The translations under genes were made by a program, and so were the position numbers. This document shows positions 37,001 through 48,000 of a stretch of 64,000 nt of DNA, in pieces. How positions within the stretch are numbered: the stretch's first letter is position 1; every line of letters starts with the position of its first letter. Below the pieces are notes generated by a model. The model saw only the letters and a program-made list of their open reading frames with translations, was not told the origin of the DNA and did no database searches. Source of the DNA: Verpa conica (lineage: Eukaryota > Ascomycota > Pezizomycetes > Pezizales > Morchellaceae); NCBI GenBank assembly GCA_033030425.1, contig JAUFSD010000009.1, positions 248,001-312,000 on the forward strand, in the 5' to 3' direction.

Positions 37001-37482
37001 AACCCATCTAGAAGCTACCTCTTGTCACTCTCGCTGGAGAGAATAGCAGAGATCATCCAAAGTAAACTAGAATCTCTCTCAAGGAGGTCAAGAACGTTAT
37101 AGTTTTTTTTCAGGTACAGTCAACTTCCCCCTCCGCTACTCACTTGAACCTGTGGAATTAACTCGAGGTATCAGAGGTCTCCTCGTTTCTAGAAAATTGT
37201 AGATAGGTTTGATAGTCGGCCCTACAATCAAGGCGTCGGCTCTGGTCAAGCTGGCGAACTCTAAATCGATTTTACCATCCAACAGAAGGCGTCACCGTAA
37301 GTCAACTCTCTCTAGATAAACATATATCTAATTCTCTTATGGTTAAAATTTTGGCTACATGGAATTATTCTGATCATCAACCACGTTCTATTTTATTCTA
37401 TCTCTTTTCAGCTCTACTATTCGATTTATTAAAAGTTTTTTCTCTTTTTTCTAAAATAGTTAAATCAAACTCATTCTAGTTC
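34019..37482. other. Intergenic, 3.5 kb
   Basis: The first 500 bp are a compositionally biased promoter region of the 55-aa gene, where both strands stay open (34043-34424 minus, 34090-34716 plus) without motifs. The rest has no gene. The end holds a presumed 5' UTR with an intron for the next gene. Confidence 0.5.
37297..37411 (+). other. Putative 5' UTR intron of the 966-codon gene
   Basis: GTAAGT donor at 37297, a CTAATT branch-like site and a long pyrimidine tract ending TCTTTTCAG at 37411, 72 bp before the first in-frame ATG. Classic fungal intron signals in a leader region; not proven. Confidence 0.4.
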
Positions 37483-40383
37483 ATGCTCACACACATTCAA
37501 AGGTGGGATACGAAGGGCAAGAGAATTTATTTGGCTAACAAAATTCTATATTCAGGGGTACGGGATAGGATTAAGAACACAATCCCGCACTTCTCTACTG
37601 AATCTCACACTTCAGAATCACAGCCCCACTCCCATATTCGTATAATTCCCTCTCCTGCAATTAGGATGAGCGGTAATAATCCTCACCGGTTCCCCCGTCC
37701 CCCAACACTACCTCAGTCTAAAATCCAGATACAAACCCAGAGGGAGCAAAGGCCTACTGATTCTAGCACTCCTACATTCGCTTCTATGGCTGGGCGAGCT
37801 GCAGGTGGGCATGTTAGCATATCAAACGATAAAGAGGAGCCCAATACCCTAGGGGCTTTTACAACCTCATTTGACTTGTTTTCAATTGCTAAAATTGTAC
37901 CAGCAAAGCAGAGGCGTGCGAGTAACCCGCCTGGTATTAACGAAGCCCAAGCCTCAGACATAAACTCTGCCGGATCTTTGGCCGAAAATTCAAGTATACA
38001 GGGTGATTGGCGTAAACAAGCATCATCATCTACTACAGCGCTCGGAGTTCCTCCGCGCTCTCCGACTCCAGATATTTCCAAAAGCATGGTTTTCCGTCGT
38101 CATGGCGTTGCCTCTAGCATTAAAACACTTCGTGGTTCTACGGATGCCTTTGACTCTGGTCAGGTTAAGACCATGAAAGATATGCAGTCATCTGCCATTG
38201 ATGGGTTTCCTGGCTGGGGTAGTGAAGATCACCCTTTTGGAAATAAGAACGCACCTCGAACAAAATCCCGCATCTCTTTTGTCGAGAAAGAGGTAGACAG
38301 TACTTTCGGGATGCTCGAGTCTTCTAAAGGTGCGCTGCATCCAACGATCGATACAGCCCAGAAATTTAGATTTCCGACCCCCTCTCCAGACATATTTGAT
38401 TTCAGTCCTCGAGGGAGTGAGGAGTGGAGTGTCAAAGAGGCTAAAGATCATGGTAACAAAGGTTCTAAGGACATCCAAAGTAACATGGTTGGTAAGGGCG
38501 GGAAGAAGATGGATCCGACTGCAATATTTCAACCGAAGAAATCCGCATCTGCTACCCACTTTCAAGCCCAAACATCACATTCTATCGGCTTTGATCAAGC
38601 ATTTACCTCTATGAATCTCATGAAAAATTTGAATGATGGCGCAGGTGTTCTTAGGGCAGCTGCGGTGCCATTTGAACCGAAACAGGTTTCGGGCATTGGG
38701 CCTTCGGCACTATCCGGCAACCAGCTTGGGGGTGGTTTTCACAATAGTCTGAGATCTCAAATAGAGATGTTCACACATCTTCCAGATAACTTTTATGGGA
38801 AGACCTTTAATCCATCAACAGCAGATCCGCCCCCATCCTCATTTAGTTCAAAGGTTAAAGCCTCGGCTAAGGGGCAATCCCAGTGGAAACATGAGGATAT
38901 TCATGATAGGTTACAATCGGTTATAAGGAGCTCGGGAAGTGAATCTAGTAGATTTGGGACCCCTGGGAGCTCTGTGCGTAAAAAGTCGAGTCTCGGTGAT
39001 GCTGGAATCAGTCAACTATGGAATATCTCCGAAGATGAAGACTATGATATAAGTTCTTTGAGTGACACTACAGACTCAATGGATGATGACTTTGACCAGC
39101 ATCTTTCAGAACTTGGCCCGCAATCAGATGAGAGTTGTATGGAGCAGGTTGCTAATAGGGAACCAGTCGTTCCGATTGCGAGAAATACACCACGCTCTAA
39201 CCTTCAAGTTGTGGAGCGTCTGGAGCAGAAAGCCATTGACATTTCAAATATTGATGCTGAAACCTGCGATGCTTTTACTAAAGAATATCCTCAAAGTCAG
39301 GCCATGGGTCCTTTTCCGAGGGTGGACCAGCTCGGGAGGAGGGGGGCTGTTAGTATGCAAGGCACACAAATTAGGTCTGAGAGTTATAATACTAGTAGTG
39401 AAATGCTGAAAAATTTGACGTTGGAAGCACAGAGGGAGAAATTGATGGAGGCAGAAGGAAGGACAGAATGGTTGAAGAAGTTCCTGGAGCCGACTAGCGA
39501 TATTGAAATTCGTATTCGTTGTGCGGACGACGATAATAAAATCGATAAATATTGGTTATATCCTTACCCTAAATCCGAGAACAAGGAAGCTATTGCAACC
39601 GAGTTGCTTCTGACCGTCTATCAGCAGCTATTAAACTATCTTATCCCACCGCAGTCAGAAGGAATTAAGTCTGAAAATGATTATTGGGGGTTTGGAGCGG
39701 GGAAAGATAAGTCCGGCTATCTTCATAGGAAAGAACAATGGTATAGTGGGGATCATACTAGCTTCTTTGATATGAGTTTTGGTGTGAATCCCGGCCATAA
39801 TACCGGGAAAGCTACTCTCAACCCACCACCAGGTCTATCGTTAGTTCCAGTATCTCAGGAGCAGATAACCGAACAGAGGAAAATAAGCCCGGATGAACTA
39901 GGCGGTCTCAGGGACCTCGTGGAGAGTTCAACCCCCGACTATAACGATTATGACCAAGATTATCCCAAGGTGCAAGCAAGAGCCGTTAAGGAGTGGAGTT
40001 CGTCACCTCTCTGTGTTCATAATTCAGCAAAAAGTACTAGTTGTTTCGAGTCTTCAAGGAAGAGTGGCGTCAGTCCAAGCTCATGGGCTGGAGATCTCAT
40101 ATACGGAAAGGAGAGTGAAGAGATCAGCGACGGCGTAGGAAATTTGGCTTCAAATAAGGAGATTTTAAGGAGTAGCAGCTTTATGCAGAAGTCTAGGTCT
40201 AGTAGTAGGTTCGGGGTTGATGTGAAGGGTTCTTTGGAGGGTGTGCCTGATATGGGTCTAGGCGGGGATGGATTTTGTGAGAGAGGTTTGGGAGGGCGAA
40301 AACCAGAGAAGAAACCAGAGTTGTTTGATGGTATCAAAAAGATGGAGAAGTTGGTGTTTGGGAGTGATGAGGAGTGCGAGTGA
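37483..40383 (+). CDS. Large disordered protein of unknown function, up to 966 aa
   Basis: Intronless ORF. An in-frame TAG two codons before 37483 sets the upper limit. The ATG at 37666 (MSGNNPHRFPRPP) may be the true start, which would give 905 aa. Most of the protein is Ser/Pro/Lys/Asp-rich and looks intrinsically disordered. One more ordered segment lies at about residues 645-790, with a Glu/Lys helix, the string DKYWLYPYPKSENKEAIATE and several Trp/Tyr residues. An acidic patch (EDEDYDISSLSDTTDSMDDD) lies near residue 515. No catalytic motif, signal peptide or membrane helix is seen. A nuclear or RNA-related scaffold is conceivable, but I do not recognise it. Confidence 0.8.
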   Translation: MLTHIQRWDTKGKRIYLANKILYSGVRDRIKNTIPHFSTESHTSESQPHSHIRIIPSPAIRMSGNNPHRFPRPPTLPQSKIQIQTQREQRPTDSSTPTFASMAGRAAGGHVSISNDKEEPNTLGAFTTSFDLFSIAKIVPAKQRRASNPPGINEAQASDINSAGSLAENSSIQGDWRKQASSSTTALGVPPRSPTPDISKSMVFRRHGVASSIKTLRGSTDAFDSGQVKTMKDMQSSAIDGFPGWGSEDHPFGNKNAPRTKSRISFVEKEVDSTFGMLESSKGALHPTIDTAQKFRFPTPSPDIFDFSPRGSEEWSVKEAKDHGNKGSKDIQSNMVGKGGKKMDPTAIFQPKKSASATHFQAQTSHSIGFDQAFTSMNLMKNLNDGAGVLRAAAVPFEPKQVSGIGPSALSGNQLGGGFHNSLRSQIEMFTHLPDNFYGKTFNPSTADPPPSSFSSKVKASAKGQSQWKHEDIHDRLQSVIRSSGSESSRFGTPGSSVRKKSSLGDAGISQLWNISEDEDYDISSLSDTTDSMDDDFDQHLSELGPQSDESCMEQVANREPVVPIARNTPRSNLQVVERLEQKAIDISNIDAETCDAFTKEYPQSQAMGPFPRVDQLGRRGAVSMQGTQIRSESYNTSSEMLKNLTLEAQREKLMEAEGRTEWLKKFLEPTSDIEIRIRCADDDNKIDKYWLYPYPKSENKEAIATELLLTVYQQLLNYLIPPQSEGIKSENDYWGFGAGKDKSGYLHRKEQWYSGDHTSFFDMSFGVNPGHNTGKATLNPPPGLSLVPVSQEQITEQRKISPDELGGLRDLVESSTPDYNDYDQDYPKVQARAVKEWSSSPLCVHNSAKSTSCFESSRKSGVSPSSWAGDLIYGKESEEISDGVGNLASNKEILRSSSFMQKSRSSSRFGVDVKGSLEGVPDMGLGGDGFCERGLGGRKPEKKPELFDGIKKMEKLVFGSDEECE

Positions 40384-40861
40384 TAAGTGTTGTTGATTGG
40401 GGGTTTTCTTTGGGTTTTTTTTCGGGTTCAAAAATAGGGCAGAACTAGAAGGGGTTAATTCTGTATGCTTGTTGCCTTTCTCTATCGGGATTTATATTAG
40501 GCTTTAACTTTTCGCCTTTCTAGATAAATACTGTATTGCTGGATATGTGGGTCTTCGTTTCTGTATGTGGTAAATGCCTTTAGTGTAGCATATAATGTCC
40601 TAGGCTTCACGTGACTTAATAAAATGCCTAATATTACTAAATCTTTCGGGTTAGAGTGGGTGGATAAGTTTGAAGAGTATCAATGATGTCATAGCTCTTG
40701 GCATTTATGTTTCGGGTAAGAGTATTTTGAAGACTAATTTCTTAGGTGAGTATCCTTATTTCTAATTACAGGGCTGAAGTAACTTTTGATAGGATTATAC
40801 ATAAGACCAATCCATAAATTCTTTTTTTAGATATTATCTAGACACAGTAGGGGTATCTTAA
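40384..40861. other. Intergenic between convergent genes
   Basis: T-rich 3' region of the 966-codon gene and 3' region of the mannanase. A TCACGTGA palindrome occurs near 40608. No gene seen. Confidence 0.5.
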
Positions 40862-42420
40862 TTATTTATTAAGTTTGTTCACTTTCTTTGCGTGTTCGTA
40901 GACAAGTGTCTTTGCTTCCGCATCGTCTAGGTAGATAGTGAAACCGTCGTTATCTAAGAATCATAGAGTCAGTCAAAATGCTTTATATTTGTCTTTTGGG
41001 TGTAGGGACATACGGTTTCTGCCGAATGAGAAGTTGCTGTAGCCAAACTGCCAGTACTGATCCCCAGCAAGCTTAGTTTTGATGCTAGTCTCCTGCCACT
41101 CTCCAACAACATCCAACCTGGTTTCGTTCGAGACTGTTCCGAGGGCATCTAGTCGTGCTGCATCCGTCAACCAGCCATATTCTTCGAACACAACTGGCTT
41201 CCCAACTTTGTCTTGGGCAGTCGCGTGGTCCTTGATCCATTGTCTATGAGAATAATTTAGTAATCTACACATCAAGAAATCTCAAAGAGAGGGGGTTGGA
41301 ATAACTCACGTTCCCCACGCTGTGGTCTTGCTCCACCAATCAGGGTATAGATGGAAAGTACCATAATCGATAGTGTCAACCTCGAGCTCTTCGTAGAAAT
41401 CACCACCGTCACCTGAAGAATAAGCCCAATCTGGGTTTCCGGGGAAGTTGAACTCTCCTTCTCCGCCGGTGGTGACGAGATGGTAAGGATCAATCTTCTT
41501 GATGTAGGATGATAGATCTTTGACCCAGCTGGTCATCATCTTGGCATCGCATGCTGTTGAGCGTGGGAGGTTGCGGACTCCGTCTGCACCACAGCGGGGC
41601 TCATTGGCGAGCTGCCAGGCCATAATGGCGGGAGAGGACTTGTAGCGTGAGACGAAAACCTTGACGTAGTCTTTGTATGAATTGACGATCTTGGGTACGT
41701 GGTAGAACTATTGGGGGTGAATGTTAGTCTTGTGGGATTGGTAGGGTATCTAAGAGGGGAGACGGACATCATCGTGGTATTTTCCACCTAGGTTGATTGT
41801 TGATACGTCCATACCGCCATAGTCGGCCCAATTGTTTGTAAGGGGGACGACAAGTTTGATGCCAACCTTCTCTGCAGCCTTTACAACACCGTCGAATGCC
41901 TGGAGACCAGTGGGTCCATAGTCTTTAATAAGGGTCGGTGTTAGTAGGGTATCGAAGTCAGTGCTATGTCAGGCTTGGAGTACATACTTATCTCTGCCTT
42001 TCCGTTGGTCCACTTCCGGAAATAAACATCTGAAGGTCCAGCACCCTCACCACCGTACTTTGGCAGACCATTGGGATCAAATGTGGCATTCTTATCGTAG
42101 AAGCCCCATGTCCTGATGACCTTTAGGCCAGCAGCCTTTGCAGCTCTGAGGCCGAGCTCAACATCTGTTGCGTTCTATATGGATATTGTAAGTTGCCAAT
42201 TCTCTCACATTAGAAAGCTAACAAGAGCTAGAGCACAAACATTGATAAAGGGAAGATAATAGGCGTTCGATCCAGCAAAGTAGAAGTCATCTCCATCAAG
42301 CTGGAATTTGGGTCCCTTTGTGGTAACGAAGCCCTTAGGAGTCTTTGTAGGACTTGCGTCAACGAAACCAGTAGCTGCAATAACCAACAGGTTAAGCAGA
42401 GTTGAAGTTGAGAAAAGCAT
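40862..42420 (-). CDS. Secreted GH5 endo-beta-1,4-mannanase
   Basis: Predicted 413 aa from six exons: 42420-42241, 42174-41988, 41922-41768, 41707-41310, 41243-41014 and 40953-40862. All phases agree. The signal peptide covers about 1-22. Typical GH5 subfamily 7 strings follow: [34 protein letters not shown] with acid/base Glu about 210, and [10 protein letters not shown] with the nucleophile at Glu 327/328. The C-terminus [20 protein letters not shown] is rebuilt by the last splice; without it the frame ends early at 40973. The enzyme cleaves internal mannan linkages outside the cell and acts on plant hemicellulose or fungal wall mannan. No carbohydrate-binding module is attached. Confidence 0.9.
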
Positions 42421-45052
42421 GATTCGTAGCTATCGAAGTATACCAGCAGTCAATAAAGCTCTGGATGTAGATGAAAAGGTACAAAACTGAGGGGTAGAGA
42501 GTACCGGGAACTGGGAATTGGTGCCTTTTAAGCCTCTGACCTCAGCTTCTTCTCCTTCTGCCGCCACCGCTGGGATAAATTCTGGGTTGTATAAACTCCA
42601 GGAACATTGATTCCGGAAAAACTCCCATGGGTTGAATTTCCAGGAAATGGGTTTGTGCTCCAGGTGATCAGGATGTGGGTGTGGATTACTCTGCTACACA
42701 GTATGTACTTTAGCTCTATGGACGCAGGTTCGGTTTCTAGCCTGCAAGATTCTCGGTTAAGGTGAGTGTCAATTCTTCCGTTCGATTGGACGGTCGAACG
42801 GCATCTCAATATGGAAGAGCGGCAATCTGTCAATATATATTGATTGCATCAGATGGATTAGCCTTATAGAAAGGACTGAGGCTATTGGCTCTTCCGCTAG
42901 GATTAAGGGAGAAGAGACTAGGGTTTTAGATCTTCATACTCTTTTTTTATAGCCCTTTTGAGGCTTCAGCAACACAGAAGATATTTTGTAAAATTTGAAA
43001 CTCATGACATAGCCCCTTTCTGTAACCTAAGAAGTGATAGCTGGGATACTCTTGAAAGGGTCAAAGACCTCTCGGTTCGCAATGAGGGAAGCGACTCTTG
43101 GAGTTTATTCCATCAGTGAAACTGCAAGCATCAGTCCATTGCAATTGTCAGTACCCGGTCAGGGACCGTATTCTAGTATCGTGATCCCTGCTTGTTGTAG
43201 ATCAAATATGCTTAAAGCGGATGTTATTCCCCCGCAACGGCCCCCACATAAAATGGAATCGCCTAATTTGAGATGATGTTCGCGGGGTATCGGAAACCAA
43301 TTCCGAAACTTTGCGCTATTTCGCCAGGGGGGGGGGAGGGGGGCATTCATATATCGGCAGAAGTCTACAGTAAAAGAATCACACTAGAATCTCTATTTAT
43401 TAGCTGAAGGGATGGTATTTTGCTGGGACTGGCAATAGCTTGTAGATTAAGAATTAGCCGGTCATGCGTATTGCCAGATGGCAAAATAACAGCCAATTTA
43501 GCATATCAACTATAATAGTCTCACTTTAGAGTCTTAAACTTCCATTCTCATGCCTTTACGTGTGACAAATAATGGGCTTTATATTATGGGTTATAACGGG
43601 GTAGAGGTTTATCCGAAGATTCGGTCTTTTCAGATTATGTAGCGTACAACTATGCCTTGGCAGAATGTTTACCGTTCTTATGGGAATGAGGGGTTATTGA
43701 GATATAGTAGGTACATGTAGTTAGTACTATATCAGGTAGTATATAGGCCAAAGTATAGCAATACAGTTACGTAAATCGATTGAACGGTGAAGTTAAGTCC
43801 GTCGGTACGAGGTCTAAAGGCCTGTATCGGACCATCTTATCCCATCCCATAGTTCACAGAAGCCCTCGGGTACTACCAAGTGTTAGCACAGGCTCTGGGT
43901 CTCGTAATTATTGTGTACTGCATGAAACATGATTAGTTTGGGGTCTTAGGAGTGTAATGGTTTAGTATATTGTCGCTGGGGGTTTAAAGGGTTCGAAGCG
44001 GCAGCTAAACTATTTGAAGTCATTATCTATCTGGAATATATAGCTACGCTTGTATTTCTTGTTTTCTCGGTTAGGTAGTATGTTAGTAGATTAATTGGGA
44101 GACTGTAGGCACATTTTTGACGCTATGGAAGGCTGTTATGGGGTAAAATGTGTAAGTTTATATATATGGCCACAAGAGCTATATGTTGTACGAAAATCCA
44201 ACAAAAAATATCAATAAGCGTGTGGCGGATTAATGCGCTGCAAACAAAAAGGCTACTCCCTAATTTGGCATTGTATTACAGGAACGAAAGCACAAAACTG
44301 GCAACATATGAGGAAACTAGATGTGAGGTGTTCTACTTTAGAAATACTACTACTGTATTATCTTTAGTGAATTACCTAGGGCTAATTTGGAAGCCATAGT
44401 AGAAATTGTGCTATCTATAGGGTGGTCATTGAAGTAGAGGCTCTTGATATAGTCTTTGCCATGCGGCTCTGTTCATAGCCCTAACCCTGATACTAATCGG
44501 GTAATAGCGCCACATTTTGGGGCTCAGGTACGATCAACCGCAGGTCACAGGAGCTTTGATAAACTCCCCTACCTATATCGCACCCTGGCACGTTTGATCA
44601 TTGGATGAACTGCCTCCTTAGAGAACTGTAGCCGCCAGGCTATGCACTATTATAAGCTGAGGAATGTATTCTCTGATGATATGAAGGTAAGGACTCATGG
44701 TACGCGACCCCCACAAGTCACTACATAGTCTCTGGGACACAAGTATACCAGTCGTGGACTTTTGTTGTCGAACCCTCTTGACGTGTTATTTTGACCCCCA
44801 ACAGGTATAGTTTAACAAGCCATGCTCTGGTCTGAATTTTACGAGTCCCTACGATGGGGAATGGTGAAAGGGAGATCGCGTTGAGTACGTGTGAGGGATC
44901 GATGTTTTGCAACTTGGACCAACCATATTGGACGCCTCTGCGCCTGTACCACCACACTTCTAGGCCTCGAAATTTGCTGCCTTGTATATTGTTGACGTTG
45001 ATGGTAGAACTACCCAAAAAACTACCACGGATTTTGGAGATACTCTTGAGTT
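42421..45052. other. Intergenic, 2.6 kb
   Basis: Promoter of the mannanase at the left. There is a G10-A-G6 tract at 43327-43343. Short open frames lack motifs. The right end is the presumed promoter of the NLR gene. Confidence 0.5.
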
Positions 45053-48000
45053 ATGGCTTCATTATCGAACGATCACTCGAATATTTTTGCCTCGGAGGAG
45101 ACACTCGGCTCCGAGCCTCTCAAACCTACCAGGGAGAAGCGGAAGCGGAAGCGGGAGAAGAAACAGAAAGGGGGGCGGGAATGTTCCGATGGCGAGGCTT
45201 CTGGGGACACAAACGAGCAACGGAGACAAAAGCGGAAACGAAAACATAAGGACGAAGGAGCTCTTGAAGAAGGGCACAAAGAGCGGAAACGGGAACGGAG
45301 ACACAAGGGAAAGGGTATAGAAAAAGGGGACAAGAAGCTGGAAGAAAAGCAAAAACACAAGAGCAAAGATGATTCTGGGAATGAGAGAAAGAAACGGAAA
45401 CGGAAGCGCCTGGAGAAGCTCGATGAGTCGGATGGGAAGCCAGAACCCTCAGAGATAGTATTGGCGATAAACAACAGTATACCGGGTCAGGATGTGGAGA
45501 GGACTAGTAGGCAGTGTTTTAGGATTCAAAATGTGCCTCAGTCGTGGGATAAGAATGACTTGCTTGATTGTCTTCGGGAAGCTGACAAATCACTTGAGAC
45601 TTTGGATGTGAGCGAGCTCTCGCTCTATCCAGCATGTTCTGGTCCGAAACAAACAGCATTGCTTAAACCAGAAGAAACTCCAGAGTATTTTCGGACACTC
45701 GCAGTGGAAGACTCTATATGGGTACCGGTATATGATAAAAATTCTAGGAAAAAGGTCTTCGATCTTGAGGTTGACTCTGATTTTTACGGGTTAACACCAT
45801 TGAACATGCCAAGGGGAGAGATCATTGCCGAGTGAGTCTCACATTTTCACTTTTCACTGCTTCTATTATTTTTGTACCTAGTATGTTTTTATCAGTTAAG
45901 AAGCTAATATTCTCTTATCTAATCTAGTGTTGTCGCAGTGACTGGCCTTGCAGGTCATGCATTCGGATCTTGGAGACACCGGAAAACAGGTTCTATGTGG
46001 CTTCAAGACTTTCTCCCCGAGGAGATCGGTTGCGAGGGGCTCAGAATCCTCATCTACGGTTACAATACCAAGCTTGTTGGGAGGGATACAGTGGACGATA
46101 GATTTTTGGATTATAGGAGGAACTTTATCCAACAATTAGAAAATGCCAGGGGTTCGGAAGAGGTAACTAAGACGTTGCTATGGGGACTTGAAATGTACAA
46201 TATGAGGAGAGGCTAATTTCAATTTCAGGAGAAGTCTAGGCCTATCATATTCATAGGACATAGTCTTGGTGGCATTGTGATCTTGCAGGTAAGTGGATTT
46301 AGATGTATATATTTATACTCCCTACCTGAATTCTGACAAGAGTGAGCATTAGGCATTGGTACAGGCAAAGAATAGACCGCATCTACACAAACACATCCTG
46401 GACTCAACAAAGGCCATATTGTTTTTTGGAACTCCGCATGCAGGCCTTCATATAGATGAACTAGTCGAGATGGTTGATGACATGTCAGGACTTGGGGAAC
46501 CCTCGAGTAGGCTCAAGCTTCTTGAGCTTCTCGCAAAGGATTCTGAGTTTTTGGAGACTCTACGTGACGGACTTACTGATATTTGGGATAATCTAAAGGT
46601 TTTTAGCTTTTACGAAAATAAAAAAACCCCAACTGTCCAAAAAAAGGTATATTAAAACCGTTGTCTTTATTATACTATATGGAACCACATTTATTATTTT
46701 CCACCGAGGACTGACTTGCTTTAGGCTGCTACAGGGACATGGAAAAGAGACGGAAAGGAGGTGCAAATGGTTCAAGCCTTTTCTGCCTTGTTGCATTTAC
46801 GAGATGAGATCCCAGTTCCCATTTCGCGAAACCACACAGAGTTGGTTAAGTTCAGCTCAGGGGCAGACAGTGACTACCGGACAGTAGTCACACATGTGAG
46901 CAGCTGTGCCCAGGACATTATTAAGTTTCGCGGTACGTGAGAGATAAAAGCCTTACTTAGATAGGTGCTGATTAGTATAATTCTGCAGAGTCTGAAAGGA
47001 AAGCTAAAGAATGTGCTCGTACGTCCCTACCTGAAGACCAGGTTGAGAGTTATTGGTTAAGGCAGCAAGTTGGCTGTAAGAGCAAGAAAGGTGTGGGTTT
47101 ATTTTGGCGGCTAGGGTGTAATTGGTTGTTATTAGGCCATATATATATGACTGTCTACTATAGTTCTTTTCTTTAGAGGATTACAGGATGATAGGTCAAT
47201 GGTTTAACAGCATTAATCACACTCAAGTCATCAAGAGTAAACATCTTTCTCGCGTAGATAAATTCGGGTTTATATGGGGAGTGACTAATGCTTATATATA
47301 TATATTAGTGACCGAGAAGTTTCTGGAGGGGTTAAAGGCATTTAATTGCCAGGCCCACCGCGACCAGCTCTGTGCCAAACGAAATGAAAAAACGTGCCAG
47401 TGGTTCCTGGAGGATGAAAGGTACAAGGACTGGAGGGATGGTGTTCTAGTACTACTATGGGTCCGTGGTTGTGCTGGCTGTGGAAAGAGTGTCTTGTCTG
47501 CATACCTATCTGTTGAGATTGTTGGCTCAAACAACGGATGGGCCCCTCTGGTGGCCTATTTTTTCTGCGAGGATACAGATGAAAGACGAAACACGGCCGG
47601 CGCTATCCTCCGGGGTCTATTGACAAATCTACTGTATCAATCACCTGAGCTCTTCCAGTACGTTCCTCGTGGGTATACGGAAGACCCAGAGAAAGTAAAA
47701 TGGGACTTCGAGAGTTTATGGGAGGTATTTGAATGTGTTATTGTCAACGGTGATGCTGGGCCAATAGTTTGCCTTGTTGATGGCCTGGACGAATGCGAAG
47801 AAAAGACACGCACGATCTTTTCGGAAAGGATTCAATCCTTGTTTGCAAAGCTGCCACGGTCCGGTATACGCTTTAGAATGATTATCACAAGTCGTCTCTC
47901 AATATCCGGTACCAGGCAATTGATTGATCTCAAGTGGACGGAGCTCTGTGTTAATGAAGGTAGCTTGAACAAAGACATTAAGCAATTTTTCAAAGATGAG

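Noticed and set aside
44854..45474. Overlapping ORFs in other frames of the NLR N-terminus
   Set aside because: Purine-rich Lys/Arg codons keep all frames open; only the frame continuing into the hydrolase exons is supported.
46593..46796. Minus-strand ORF across intron 4 of the NLR
   Set aside because: Antisense to well-supported exons and an intron, with no motif.
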